A stretch of 64,000 bases of DNA from Enoplolaimus lenunculus (lineage: Eukaryota > Nematoda > Enoplea > Enoplida > Thoracostomopsidae). The stretch lies in assembly GCA_030248215.1 (NCBI GenBank), contig JASANG010002672.1, positions 1 through 64,000 on the forward strand, in the 5' to 3' direction. The notes under the pieces are model-generated. The model did not search any database, had not been told where the DNA came from, and was given only the letters and a program-made list of their open reading frames with translations. Positions 25,154 through 45,268 of the stretch are shown here, in pieces (the stretch's first letter is position 1; each line of letters begins with the position of its first letter). The position numbers and the translations under genes are program-made.

Positions 25154-25605
25154 TATACTTAAACGCAAAGTTGATTTCAATTGGATGCTTACCCAAACGT
25201 CTGTTCGCATCGCCTGATTGCAGTCCGTTTACAGTTTCGTCCACGTCGCCGTCCGCCATTTCCACGAGAATTATCAGTTTCTGGCTGTTGGCCGCCAAGT
25301 GTTGCCGCTTTTGACAGGACTTTATTTTTACATTCTTCATAACATGGCCTAAAATGTCAACAAAAAACCTAAACAAAAAATTATTAACATCAAATAACAC
25401 TTGATTTAAACAGATTTTCCTATATACCGAGTTATTCATGAAAGAGTCAACACGTAAGCATTAAAACTTTGTGCCAAATTATACCGAAGTGAAAGGACTT
25501 GTGATTGCAAAATCCGTCGTGGGTTCGATCTCCACCACATCCGCAGCGAAATTTTTGTGAAGGGCTCTATATGGTACTGCTTTACTATAATTCATTACTG
25601 TATTG

Positions 25606-26027
25606 ACCCGAATAAGAGGGGGACTGATATTTATTTGGCCTCTGCAGAGGGTACCTCCCTTGTTATTCGGTTACGGACTGTTATTTATTTGTAACCCACG
25701 CTTCGCCGCCGTTCGTTACTGATATATATCCGGTACTGCAATTATCCGTTGAATTAAACGTTTATTTGTCTTGTGTCAATAGCTTGAGCGTCAATACAAG
25801 GTAATACTTAGGAATGTACTTTCAAAATTTAAGTACGCTTTAAAGTTTCGAACTTAAATTATTTGGTCCCGGAGTCATTTATGCGCTACAAATAGGGTTA
25901 ATTGACATTTATGGACTTTAATTAGAGCTTATGGACTCTATCCGCTTACGGACTCTTATTAGGGATACGGACTCCTATTGATTCGGGCTTAAAATATTGA
26001 CCCCCTCTTATTCGGGTCAATACAGTA
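25606..26027. mobile_element. Family E element, complete, pogo-like ends with TA
   Basis: CTGTATTGACCCGAATAAGA and its inverted copy TTATTCGGGTCAATACAG, with TA at both edges. No transposase is encoded. The TIR resembles pogo/Tigger-type ends. Remnants lie at 45255-45655 and 47770-47999. Confidence 0.82.
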
Positions 26028-26029
26028 TA

Positions 26030-26334
26030 TGTCTTAGACCAATCTGCTATTTAGGCCAATTACTAATTGGGTCAGGTCAATCTGATATTCTGTGCAAATA
26101 GCAGATTAGCCAAGGCCAAATTAGCGATTGTAAAAATGTAGCTAAACAACAGTGATGCAAAACCAATACTAACTGGTTAACGGTACTGCGCCTGTCCAAA
26201 TAAACCAAATCTGATTGGTCTATAAGTTCAATAGCAGTGTAGCCTAGGCGAAATTGCTATTACGTAAAATAGCAGATTGGCCCTGGGCCAATTTAATTGG
26301 CTTGAATAGCAGATTAGCCTACGACATATACATA
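26030..26334. mobile_element. MITE K (AATCTGCTATT ends), abutting family E
   Basis: Left TGTCTTAGACCAATCTGCT and right AGCAGATTAGCCTACGACA are inverted repeats. The motif AATAGCAGATTGGCC recurs inside. It directly follows the family E right end. Confidence 0.65.
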
Positions 26335-26475
26335 ACTGCTAATCTAAACAAACATACGGCAGTTCTGCGTTTGAAAGTCGTCGCTCTAAACAGTCGAAAT
26401 GTGCATCAGTGGCTTCGCTAAAATCAATATTTTCTATTTCAAAGCACCGCTCTTGTTTGTTGTTTACCTAAACTT

Positions 26476-26726
26476 CACTGTAAATTTCAGTGAGTTGATT
26501 TTAAGCCAGAATGAGTTGCATCACACAGTCTGAGTTAGGACTATCAGAACACAGAATTTTGAGTTGACGATTGGATTCATTCTGAGTTAATCAGCCAACT
26601 CACCCAGAGTCAACTCAGAGTGAGAATCAATTCAACTCAGAGTGAGTTACTGTTTACTGATATTTTAATTCACGATAACCAACTCCCTAGCTGAATTGAT
26701 TAACCAACTCATTGGAATTTATAGTG
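26476..26726. mobile_element. Family G MITE
   Basis: CACTGTAAATTTCAGTGAGT to TTGGAATTTATAGTG. Same layout as the 23921 copy. Confidence 0.75.
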
Positions 26727-26917
26727 CGCAAATTTTCAAAACGGGATTGGTACTTTCGCATAGGTTACGAAACGTATGCTCCTACTGTTGCCAGGAGCGC
26801 TCCAGGAGCGTATAAAAAGAAAACGTAAAGATTAGGGCGAAACCTAAGGAGCGGAGTTGGTGGATTTTTGCAATTTAATATTGCAGAAGTTTACTCAACC
26901 AAGACCATAAGTTTTTG

Positions 26918-27128
26918 AGCCATGTAAAGATCAGGGGCGGAACGTTTTTCTGGGACTTGAATAAAGTAAGCTTAAGCTTTAGACTAATTTTTTGCTGTGC
27001 TCTAAGCTTCGGCTAACGCTTAGGCCTAGAAATGTGCTCTTTCTTTACGCTTAAGCTTAGGCTTACGCTTACGCTTAGGCTTAGGGATATGCTTATACTA
27101 CTGTTCCGTCTCTATTCTTTACACAGGG
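26918..27128. mobile_element. Family A MITE
   Basis: Begins GCCATGTAAAGATCAGGGGC and ends TGTTCCGTCTCTATTCTTTA, with a TTAGGC-type core. Confidence 0.8.
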
Positions 27129-27510
27129 TAGTTCTTTATGGTGGGGCTATTAAGCTTGCGTGACCCCATTCTGTAACTACAGGCCCGTGATAAAGAGCTT
27201 AACAAGATTTTCGCGATCAGCATCTCACAATGTTTATACCTCGAAACTTCACTGCTGCTACATGCTGCTCGTGCTTCCATCATACAATCACAGAATTGAG
27301 AACATGTTCCAGAAGAGCATGTGTTTTGCTAAAAAAACAAGCGCAAATGGTACCAAATCGTGTCAAAAAACACTATTTTAATGATTTCTGCGTTTCAAAC
27401 AGCATCTTTCTCAATACATTTTTTGTATTGCGAGATGTCCGATGTTCGATTCCCGGCGTGGTCATATGTTTCGGAGAAATTATGGTAAAAAAACCATACA
27501 CATTTGCAGT

Positions 27511-28186
27511 TACACACAAAATAAGTTGTCTTGTATTCAAGAAATATTGTCTGAAATTTAAGACAAATATGTCCTGATTCAGACTCCAGACAAATGTGTC
27601 TTGAATTCAAGACTTTCATTTCTTAAATTTTTGAGAAACGTTTGTCTAAAATGTTTCACACTTGAATGTCTTAAATTTAAGACTTTGTTTTATGAACGAT
27701 TAAGAAAAATATTTCTGAAATATAAGAAAGACAAATATTTCTGAAATAAAACACAGAAATTCGGCATGGAAATCGACTCCAAAATTGGGACTAAAGCTCA
27801 ACCCAATACCCATATTTAAAACCTAAGATACGTCCAAGACGGAAACTTAGGTTGGAGGAGCCTGAGCTCAACCCGAAATATCTTTGAAATTCCATTATTT
27901 ATATACTCTATTAAGAATATAAATGCAGCAACTTTTTTACATACATAATAATCAGGAAATTAATTCTTGAATATAAGACAACTATTTCTTGAAAGAAAGA
28001 AATTTGTGCGTTTGTAAATTGGCATTAACAATTTCTTGAATATAAGACATCTACGTTTTAACCATTTAACAAACGAATTTCTGAGTTGTTTAAGGCGATC
28101 AATGCCTCAAATACAACACATTTATGTCTTGAAAATTTAAGAAAGTAGAAGTCTTGAAATTTTAAGACAATTTGTTTTGTGTGTAT
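27511..28186. mobile_element. Family L inverted-repeat element (TACACACAAAA ends)
   Basis: 676 bp with inverted ends TACACACAAAATAAGTTGTC and GACAATTTGTTTTGTGTGTA. The interior is packed with CTTGAAATTTAAGACA-like small palindromes. A shorter relative is nested in family E of each palindrome arm (about 3045-3290). No coding capacity. Confidence 0.7.
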
Positions 28187-28650
28187 TTCGCAGAAAAAGT
28201 CGATGGCGGATCGAAAATTTGTTTACAGGACACGCGCCTAATAAACTTGTTAAAATTTATTACATGAGTTAAAAGACGAAAAGTAAAGAAAATTAACTTA
28301 AAAAGTATTTATGGAACCTCGCAAGGGAAGCGAATTATAAAAGCTAAACGTCCTTTTTGTACTTAATTGTTGTGTAAAATTGATTGTCTTTTGTGGATTA
28401 TAAATATAATTTATTGTATGGTCCGCTAAAATCCACTGAATATATACTCTTTTATAACTAAAACTTTGTATAAGGATTTATGCTAAAATTGCGTTTGCCT
28501 TGTCACTCGTTTCACTCGCATATCCACTATACTCCGTGACCTGGTGGGTCTCCATTAGATCAACTGCCTGCTGCCATGAGCACCGCCAATTTTCTGTAGA
28601 AAACTTGAGATACCTTGCCTTTTTGTGCATGCAAACAATGGCCCATTTAG

Positions 28651-28727
28651 CAGGGTGCAACCGAACGTGAGAAATGCCGGAGCCGGAGCCGGAGGGCGAT
28701 TTTCTCCAGATCTCCGGTTGTACCATG
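28651..28727. mobile_element. Very short family C MITE with exact 8-bp duplication
   Basis: 77 bp from CAGGGTGCAACCGAA to CTCCGGTTGTACCATG, flanked by CCATTTAG at 28643-28650 and 28728-28735. It interrupts an open - strand stretch (28478-28759) that I do not recognise. Confidence 0.8.
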
Positions 28728-28739
28728 CCATTTAGTTTA

Positions 28740-30460
28740 ATAGAAGCCTTCCCACCCAATGGAAGACCAGGGATCCGGGAACTTTGGAGACTGGGAGGCT
28801 TAGACTATATTTGTCCTTACAGATAACTTGGCCCTTTAATTAATCAAGGGCAATAATAGCTTTAGATACAATTGTACAAGTTTATTTCGACTTACTGCAT
28901 CTGATAACGTCAACACGAATGCTAAAGCAACAACAATTGCAACTTTTGCAGTAAACATCACGATTGATCGTGGTAAAGACTAAATATAAGCAGCAAAATA
29001 GCAAAAAGTCAAAACACAAACTAATAATTCCGCTGAATATAGAAATCGCAGTACAAAATAACAATGAAGTTTTGGCGATTCGATTCTTTCTTTAAATACG
29101 TCTTATTTTAGTGACGTCACCCACTTTTTATCAGTTTTATATGAGGTCGGATATTGAAATCGGATGTTCAAAATTGTTTTAAACATCGAAATATCGCTTG
29201 TATCGTATTTTTAATAATTAAGTGTATACAAGGAAGATAAGGGCATATATCTAGCGGAAATCTATGGAACACAGCAAAGGCTTTTTATAGGGTTTAGAAT
29301 GTAGCATACTTTTAGACATTAAGAGTTCATAAAATTTCTCATTCGCTGCTTTCGGTCCGAATAAAAGTTTGCGTTAAGCTATAGCGCCGAAATGAAATCT
29401 TTTTTGTACCCTTGACTTCTAACCCATTTGCTTTAAAAAGTTTAAAACGTTAGTTTGTCGAAAACATTCTCATTTGGATATTTCCGTTTTTTGCGTAAAC
29501 TTATAGGATATCCGAACACACAAATATGTAGAGCTATATTTCAATCTGTACAGATTGGCTACGTCAAAAACGCATACGAGCTTTGTAAATCTGAGACTAC
29601 AGCAACGCGCTATACATGTCGTGCGACTCCGTACGCCACCATAAGTCACTAAATTGTGTTTACAAATTATGCACTGCCATGCAGTATTTATTCACTTGTG
29701 CTGTGACGCACGCAGAACGATCATAGTATACCTAAAAAGTAGCGCCACCCTAAAGTGTATCTTTATTGAGATTCAGCATTTTTTTGAAATACCCGATTTC
29801 AGCAGCTGCGTGTAGTGTGTAGTCAGAATTTCATTACGCGGAATGGTGCAGCATATGCGAGCGATAGTAGAAAGCGCAAAAATTTATGACGTCTAGCACC
29901 CAGCAAAATATTGTAAAGCTAATTGCAATTTTTCCGTTTCTCGGAAAGTTTGAAAAAAATTAAGCCTGCCCTTTTTTAGGAATAAGTAAATCTGAATTGT
30001 GCCGAAGGCGCAGCCTTTTTGAAATCGCATGGTCGAAAAATTTCATAGCTACCAAGATACTTTATATTGTGTGTTCCTTAGTGTAGCAACAGCAAGCAAC
30101 CCCCCTCTTTTTCGTGCAGCGGCTGCGCTGAATCTAAGATAGATAGATATTGTATTTTGTGACACTGTACAACAGCCAAACAGGTAGCATTACGAAATCC
30201 TTCCATGTGTCCCGGTGCTTGTGAAGTAGGTCTTACTGTTTTCAAGTTGCCAGCTATAACCCAAGTTAAACAGAACCAAAGGTTAACAAAGCAAAGCATC
30301 GAAAACAATCAATAAATAACTACCCAAGATAAATTACAAGCACGAGACATGATAATTAGGTGACATGACAGTTGTAAACATGTGAGACATGCTCTTCCTA
30401 GTACATATGCGATATATGCAATGCACATTGTATGTATGCTTACCTGCAGCATACCTTCGA
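28740..30460. other. No gene recognised
   Basis: AT-rich sequence with short open frames of 60-76 codons on both strands, none resembling a known family. No splice-flanked conserved motif was found. It lies upstream of the Smad gene and could include untranslated or regulatory DNA, but nothing supports a specific call. Confidence 0.4.
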
Positions 30461-30474
30461 TATGTAGTGGCTGA

Positions 30475-30640
30475 CTACGTGGCGCAGTGGTAGCAGCGTC
30501 TGCCGGACTCGCATAAGGTCGCTAGTTCGAAACCACCCGTAATCCGCTCAGTTGCTTAGCAAAAAGGTTTGATGTCCCGGTTCCTACCTAGACTGACAAC
30601 ATTAATAAATGGTAGGTGATCAGGGAGCAGCCACTAATAA
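30475..30640 (+). mobile_element. tRNA-derived SINE
   Basis: TGGCGCAGTGGTAGCAGC is an A box and GCTAGTTCGAAACC a B box at tRNA spacing. They are followed by an unrelated tail (TAGCAAAAAGGTTTGATG..). The D-arm and T-arm sequences are better than random, but the acceptor stem does not pair, so this is not a functional tRNA. Confidence 0.65.
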
Positions 30641-31028
30641 TCGCCAATACAAAATCAATTTAATTTATTCTTATTCTATACTTCACATGTTGCGGTCGTA
30701 CTTTAAAAAAAGTTACGTCAATCAGGGTATCGGAATTCCGATTCCGATTAGAATTCCGATTCAATACGAGTTCCGATTCCGTGGTTTAATTGAAATTGCA
30801 GACTCATGATGTCTGTTTAATATAAAGCAAATCTATTAGTTCCTTGTCATGGCAATAGCCGACATTTATTGTTTAAGTAATTATTTGAGCATAACTTAAG
30901 TAAATGCTTAAGTAATATTTCAGAAACCAAGAGGGGGCAAGAGTAACACTAAGGTTGTTTAGGAAACTAGCTTTCTCTAAAGCGTAGTTGCCAATGTAAT
31001 ATGTATGAGACTCATTTCGTGAGGCACA

Positions 31029-31277
31029 CTATTTTAATTTACACTTTTCAATAGAAATATTAAACTGCCATGTTTCTACGTAGTCAGCTAAAGCATGTAC
31101 AGCATTTTGTAAACAATGACGAGAGTAGCCATTATCAGATTTAAGGATACCACAGTATATTTTAAGATGGAGACATAAATTCCAGCCTTTCATTAAGGTT
31201 TGGATCATGTTCAAGATCCGTGTCCGGGCATACATATATATTGGTGAAATATTAAGTTGACTTTCAACTGTAGTCAA
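31029..31277 (-). pseudogene. LINE reverse-transcriptase remnant
   Basis: Encodes LKIYCGILKSDN and LQNAVHALADYVETWQFNIS followed by IEKCK. This matches the LQxxLxxLxxWxxxWxxxFNxxKCK region after the YxDD box in jockey/CR1-type non-LTR retrotransposons. The YxDD box itself and flanking domains are not seen in frame. Confidence 0.5.
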
Positions 31278-31527
31278 AAGTGTGCATGCATTAAACTAAG
31301 CATGAATTTCGGTGAATTATATACCTATTTGCAGCTGCGAAAACCCCTAAGTTCTTTTGTGACCGAACTTGCATATGCAAGCTGCACGTATAATTTTTGG
31401 CTGCGAAAACTTGCTCGTATGAATAGGGCTTTACGAATAACATACTATTGTTATATTTATCTGTTTATACATATTTTCATATTATTAAGCTTGCCTTATT
31501 TAATGCGTATTATTTAACATACGTATA

Positions 31528-39029
<7,502 letters not shown>

Positions 39030-39679
39030 TTGATTCGATGAGCTGTCACTTGAATTGAGAAATTATTTTCGATTGGGTACTTGTTTAGTTCCTGCCACAT
39101 AAATTCTCCGGGACGTAACGAACGAGCCTAAACCAGAAAATACGCCTAAACATAAGTCTAAATGCAAGCCTAAGCCTGAGCCTAAACGTGTGATATTGTA
39201 TTAATATAAACACTGTGGGTAGGATTTTCGCTTTCTATTAAATTATCACTTGTGTGTAGGGGAAACTAAACAAGTACCTTCGGTTGTACACGACGGTTTG
39301 ATGACCAAATTTTACTATGCAATATTACATTACATTGTTTAATGAATGAATTTGCATTCATGTATATATATACACTTTGTATTTTACTCTAATAAGTACC
39401 CAGCGTCTTCTGATTTTGAACAAAACAACAATGTAAACTCAACAACGGTTTGGTCTTTTTTAATTCGTCTATAATTTAAAAGTTTCGTGGCGTATGATGA
39501 GCTTAGAGTAAAATGTACGCGAAGTCTGTATTTGATTACAGATAGTCGCGGATAGAGATGAGGGTTTGACTTTTGACGCACATGCGTGCAATGGCGAGTA
39601 ATCATTTTTGCGTGCAGCTGCGGTTGTGTTTATATCTTTCAGTAACACCGTATTGTTAGTTGAATGATTCGTTGCATTT

Positions 39680-39907
39680 CTAGGCCCGTATTCTCAAAGA
39701 TGTGTTGCATCTATCGAAAGTTGGTGATAGGGTTTGTAGCCTTCGAACCAGTTAATTGTAAGGTTCAGGATTCAGCGTTCTTGCGTTTGATTTGCTCTGT
39801 TTCTGTTCCCATGTTCAAGCAACGCAGTTGTAGGAGCTCTTCAGTTTCAAAACGTGTCGCTAACTGATGGTAGATGCTGTATGTATTTGAGATAATGGCT
39901 CCTAGAT
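39680..39907. mobile_element. MITE O (GGCCCGTATTCTCAAA ends)
   Basis: Left GGCCCGTATTCTCAAAGATG and right GTATTTGAGATAATGGCTCC are inverted repeats. A second copy at 41232-41459 begins GGGCCCATATTCTCAAATGC and ends ACATTTGAGAATACGAGCTC. 39908-41230 between them holds nothing I recognise. Confidence 0.7.
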
Positions 39908-41231
39908 ATAATATATATACTAGCCTGCCAGCTTTGCGCAATGCACAAAAGTAGCGAAAGCACAAAAATTTCGTTGCAAATTTTCCTTTCATAGAACAAT
40001 CATGTGTATTTCCTAAGAAATTATTGTAAACAAAGTAATGTGCTGGAAAGTTGCCCAAAATACGTATCCGCGGCGTTCCAGCTTTAATATTTAATATCTG
40101 TGTGTAAAGTGTGTATACATTTTTCAAATTAACGTTCTTCCTATTCCGAAGTATTTGATAAGCCGATCTATGTATAGATATGTGTAGGTTGAGCTTTTGC
40201 TGAACAGAGCTGACACATACATTTTTAGGTTGTCGTTGTTAGGCTTTGATAAAAACTGAATGAAAGTCAATGTTATTTGATGATTTTGTGGCACTTTTTT
40301 ACATTTTTTATCCCCACAAATGAAATCTCCCGGCCCAAATAAAAAATGGGTTAAAAAATTTTATTTTACAAGTTCAAAGGACCCTAAACAGGATGCGAGC
40401 GCTATAGCGAAACAGTTCCGCCAGTTAAAAAAGTGCCGCGATTTTTGTTATATCCCCGTTGCAGTTATGGTTTGAAAATTTTATTGCAAACACATTGAGA
40501 GCAAGGCGTATATCAAATGAAACTTGAATCATTATTTAAGTATTATATTGATTCTACGGGGGCTTAATGTTTTAAAATAATGATGCGTGCACATGGGCTT
40601 CTGAGCCGAGTTTTAGTTCGGGTGTAATAGTTCTGTTGTGTAACATTATTAATATTTGGGCAAATTAGCGCTGTTAGTTTGTACTGTTTTTATATTGCCA
40701 ACAGCAATTAACAGAGGTAAGTTGGTCGACACAGTTGCAGTGTTTGTCGCTTAATACAGCGCCAAACCAAACACATCCCAATATTCTCAAATATTGCAAA
40801 CAAATCTGTGTCGTTCGTTTCGGTAGCGACAAGTTTTCAAGCAGACATGCTTAGGGCATTCAGGGTTACTGGTTCGTAAAGTCGCAGTAGCTGTTGCGAA
40901 CTGATTGCTTTAGATCATTCAAACATAGTGGTAGACACAAGTAGATCCTGAGGGAGGGAGGCGTACACCCCCGTCCGTCAGGACATTTTTTGTAAATAAA
41001 ATGGTAAGATTCCTACCTTACATTATGACATATAAGCCAGCATACAGTAAAAATTATGTTTCATAACTTTCGCTAGCCAGCTCATCATTCAGAGCTGTCT
41101 TGATTCGCCGCTGGCTGTTGCTGGACAAATACCAATAAGGTTTAAGGAAGATAACGTTGAGAAATGGGTAAGAGCAAGTTGAACTCAACTGTGATATACA
41201 AACGAAATTAGACTTGCAATTTAATTACATC

Positions 41232-41459
41232 TGGGCCCATATTCTCAAATGCATATAACACCTATTACCAGGTAGTAATAGGTTTTCAAACTAATGAAAT
41301 GGTGCAATTATAGATCTCAAAATTTGTCCAGTAGCAGAGAAAATCGAAAGCAATAAATGTGCTGAATTTCAAATCCTCACTATGCACTGCTTCGAAAGTT
41401 ACAAAACCTGTCACCAACTGGTAATTGGTGCTGTACACATTTGAGAATACGAGCTCTGA
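41232..41459. mobile_element. MITE O, second copy
   Basis: Same ends and length (228 bp) as the 39680 copy, with a diverged interior. Confidence 0.7.
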
Positions 41460-41602
41460 ACTCAACCTATACTATACTACGCAGAGGGGGCATCATGACG
41501 GTATATCTTTGTATTATATGATGTGGTTGTGTACATAAATGAAGGATAAGGGGTGTCTACGAACAGTTGATTGGTGTGTTTTCTTACTTTATTTGAATGA
41601 TT

Positions 41603-42180
41603 GGTCCATGTTAGTTTAACGGGCGTTCAAGTTTCTGGTAGGTCTATAAAAGAGTAGGCTTAGATTCTAGACAGGGTGCAACCGGAATTACAATTTACCG
41701 GAACCGGAACCGGAACCGGAATTTGAAAATTTTACCGGAACCGGAACCGGAAAATGAAAAATGCATTTCACCAAAAATTTCATTTTAATCGTATTTTTTG
41801 CTCTATTATTTGTGAAACAACCTTAGCCGAACACAGGTATTTATTTTATTTGTTGTATTTTAGATTTTCGTCGTCGACTGAAGTGAAATCCACCATCAAC
41901 GGCTTATATTCTGAGTACAAGTGGCTTTCAAAAGAGATTCTTAAACGGCCAAATTATAACACCGGAATTTTTAAATCCGGTAAAAATTTACCGGAACCGG
42001 AACCGGAAGGTGAAAAAATGCCGGAACCGAAATTCCGGTTGCACCCTGATTCTAGATGACATTTTTTTTGCTTATGCTTAGAGTTATACTTAGGAACACG
42101 TTTTTTACAACGCTTCGGATTAGGTTTAGGCTTAGGAATACGTTTAATCTATTATTACGCCCCTAAAAGTTACATTGGCC
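41603..42180. mobile_element. Family B MITE carrying a family C insertion
   Basis: Left end GGTCCATGTTAGTTTAACGG, right end CCTAAAAGTTACATTGGCC. The family B body resumes exactly after the insert through the duplicated ATTCTAGA. Confidence 0.88.
41672..42048. mobile_element. Family C hAT-like MITE with exact 8-bp duplication
   Basis: CAGGGTGCAACCGGAATTAC to AAATTCCGGTTGCACCCTG, 377 bp, flanked by ATTCTAGA at 41664-41671 and 42049-42056. Sub-terminal arrays of CCGGAA repeats. The open frame inside has no transposase similarity. Confidence 0.93.
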
Positions 42181-42635
42181 GAACAACGATTTATGATAGT
42201 TGTTTGTTTGAAGCGATGGGGGTTCACATGTTCCGGTTCCGCGCATGGTCAATATTCTGTTTATTTTTAAACGGAACTTTTAATATGAGAACAATGGTAC
42301 AGTTCAAACTTATATTGCAATTTTGCATAGTGCAACAGATAGAAAATGCTTGCATATGTGCAATAGAATTTAGTAACTAACTAGGGTATATATGGGGTTA
42401 TTTTGGTTGTTCGCTTCAAATATGCGCCTACCACGCCAGCTAGTCCGGTTGGCCAAAAATGGTTGGATTTTGAATGGTTTTACACGCTTGAGCTTCATAC
42501 AATGTTTTGACTGATTATATGTTGCCTAAATTTGAATTTTAGGGAAATTTGGAAGCTGAAATATTTGTTTATGAGTACTGTACAAAAAACATTACTAATT
42601 TTACATTGCTACAGTGGTACGTTAATGTTCACGCA

Positions 42636-42886
42636 CACGGTAAATTTCAGTGAGTTGATTTTAGCTCAGAATGAGTTGAATCACTCAGTCTGAGTTAAGA
42701 TTATCAAAACTCTGAATTTTGAGTTGATTCAATTCATTCTGAGTTAATTAATCAACTCACCAAGAGTCAACTCAGTCAGAGTGAGAATCAAGTCAATTCA
42801 GAGTGAGTTAATGTTTACTGATATTAATGTAGAAATCAGCAACTCACTAGCTGAATTGATTAATCAACTCATTGGTATTTAGAGTG
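42636..42886. mobile_element. Family G MITE
   Basis: Ends CACGGTAAATTTCAGTGAG and TTGGTATTTAGAGTG, with a palindromic GAGTTGATT body. Confidence 0.72.
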
Positions 42887-42902
42887 AAGTGCTAATAGTA
42901 AT

Positions 42903-43095
42903 GGTCTATGTAAAGAGCAGGGGCGGAGCGTTTTTCTGCGGACTGAAATAATGTAAGCTTAAGCTTTCGACAATTTTTTGTTTGGGCTTCGTTTGCGTAG
43001 GTATAAGCTCATTCTTACGCTTAAGCTTACGCGTATTCTTAGGAATATGCGTCTACTATTGTTACGGTCGTGTTCTTTACATCCGGCCCATTGGC
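42903..43095. mobile_element. Family A MITE with 8-bp duplication
   Basis: GGTCTATGTAAAGAGCAGGG to CATCCGGCCCATTGGCC, flanked by ATAGTAAT at 42895-42902 and 43096-43103. Confidence 0.87.
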
Positions 43096-43362
43096 CATAG
43101 TAATTTGCCTTATTTTGTGTCATATGTAGATGCCGTATTGGCCATATCAGGTTTTTTTATTTCGCTACGGTTCTGTTCACATTATATTCACACAGTGTTG
43201 TTCGTTTCTTACGTTTCCTTCGTTTTTACGATAGCGTTTGGAAATTTTTGCCGAACAGTGGTGCGATGAGGCGAAGTTTTGTCAGTTAAAAATTAGCCAT
43301 CGACAATAATTGGAATCGTGCAGAAAAAGGTATTGAATAAGTAAAAGCAGTCTACTTATCAC

Positions 43363-43735
43363 AGGGTGCAAACGGAGGTAAAAAATACCGGAGCCGGATG
43401 TGAGGCGAAATTAGGCCGTTAAAAATGATGCCTATTTAATTAATTTTAGCCAATATCTGCAGTATGCTGTAACGTTGTTTGGTTTTAATACTGCTAATTT
43501 TGTGCGCAATTTCAGAAATTGTTTCCTCAAAATTGAGACGAACGTAAAACGAAACGCGCTAAACAGATAAATTTTGCATAATTAGCAAAATTGTACAACC
43601 GAAATTGCCGGAATCACCGGCAAAAATGCTACCGGAGCCGGAGAACGACGGTCTGCCGGAGCCGAAAGTCGATTTTCTGCCGGAGCCGAAGCTCGATTTT
43701 CTGCCAGAGCCGGACGCAGACCTCCGATTGTACCC
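43363..43735. mobile_element. Family C MITE
   Basis: CAGGGTGCAAACGGAGG to ACCTCCGATTGTACCCT, with GCCGGAGCCG arrays near both ends. From 43740 to 44150 TTTTGATTGG recurs three times; otherwise nothing is recognised. Confidence 0.75.
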
Positions 43736-44154
43736 TCGGACAATGCTGTACGTTTTTGATTGGTTAGTATACTTCATAACCATAGACTGGCACAGTTCCT
43801 TTTGATTGGTCCAAAGCGGAATTGTAAAATTCTCTCTGATCAGGTTATACGTTTTGATTGGTTATATATATTACGCAAACATGGAAAGGATTGCGGAAGG
43901 AGTATACGTTTACATAACAAATCATCGTGGGTGCAGCTTGAGCCAAGAGAGAGTTTTACCTTGGATAAGTCCAAGTCGTAATTTCACTTTGGAGAAGCCC
44001 AATTCTGAATTGTGCTGAATTACAGCTAAGGTTGCAACGCGAGCGTTTCATGTTTTACAGTAAACATTGTATATAATTTTGTTTTTTGAGCGATAGTGTA
44101 AAAGTATGCTTAAATTTGGGCGTAAGTGGTTTTCCGTGTAAGAAAATACTCATG

Positions 44155-44335
44155 ACCATTGGAAAGAAAGTTGCTGAACAGTATTATAAGCATATTCCTA
44201 GGTCTAAGCTTAAGCCTAAGCCTGATAATGAGCATATTCCTAAAGCCTAAGCCAAGCAAAAAATTAGTCTAAAACTTAGCGTACTCTTTTCTAGTCCCAC
44301 TTAAAAACGTTCCGCTCGTGATCTTTACATGGGCT
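44155..44335. mobile_element. Family A MITE
   Basis: ACAGTATTATAAGCATATTC and a right end TTCCGCTCGTGATCTTTACA. A degenerate copy follows at 44560-44720, and a tandem duplication of about 80 bp (CCTGAAAATTTCATGTGGGT) at 44738-44895. Confidence 0.75.
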
Positions 44336-45129
44336 GAAAATATCAAAGTGATTACGTTTAGGGTTATCCGCTTCGCGGGGCTAAAGTGCAAGTAATATAA
44401 AGAGATTATTTTTTGCTTCTCAATTTTAGACTCTGTAGGCTTTAGGGATGTTTAGGCTCCGTATGTGATGTACTTAAAATGTGTCAATTGGCCGCAACTG
44501 ATTATACGTGCCCCAATTGTTGCTGGAACCTTGACGAATTCGCCTATAGTCATTGACGCTATGGACTCGGATCACGGCTATATAACAGTAATGTAAAGCA
44601 TATTCCTAAAGCGTAAAGATAAATCGAAGCAATAAAATGGTCTAAAAGCTTAAGCTTATACTACACAGGATTTCCACGGAACATTGGTCCGCTCGTATAG
44701 ACTTAACACATGGCCCAGGCCATCCAACATACATTAGAACCTGAAAATTTCATGTGGGTCATCCAGTCAAAACTGCGTTAAATTTATTGTAGAGGGGAAA
44801 TCCCTCTGGTGGGCATTACAACCTGAAAATTTCATGTGGGTCATCAGTCAAACTGTCTTAAATTTGTTGTGGACGAGAAATCCCTCTGGCTGGCTCGTAT
44901 GTGTTAGAACGTTTACTGTTTTTACAGCACATGCTGGTATAAAAATCAAACCGAAATATTAAATATATGGAAACCTGTTCTATGCAGAAAAAAATAAAAT
45001 TAAATAACGCTTGTCTGGCTTATATTTTAACTTTTATATATTTGGAAAATTAACAGTAATTTAGTGAACAAGTTATTTGACTGAAAGTCTGATTTTTGTG
45101 TGCCCGAGAAATTAACGGGGCAAGCTGTA

Positions 45130-45268
45130 AAAGCTTTCTGTGGGACAGGCTTTAGGCTAATTTTTTTGCTTGACTTACGCTTAGGCTCAGGAATATGCTC
45201 ATTGTTACGCTTTTTTAGGTTTAGGAATATGCTTATACTACTGTTCCGGCCCTGTTGTATACATGGGC
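45130..45268. mobile_element. Family A MITE, left-truncated
   Basis: Begins inside the left end (TTTCTGTGGGACAGG) and ends TTCCGGCCCTGTTGTATACA. It is followed by family E-like sequence to about 45655. Confidence 0.68.

Noticed and set aside
24879-25439. 186-codon - strand open frame as a gene
   Set aside because: It runs through a family H MITE (GAGTCGAAT palindromes) and resembles no protein family.
28478-28759. 93-codon - strand open frame as an exon
   Set aside because: It is interrupted by a family C MITE, its 3' part resembles a dispersed repeat (AAACGCAATTTTAG) and no family is recognised.
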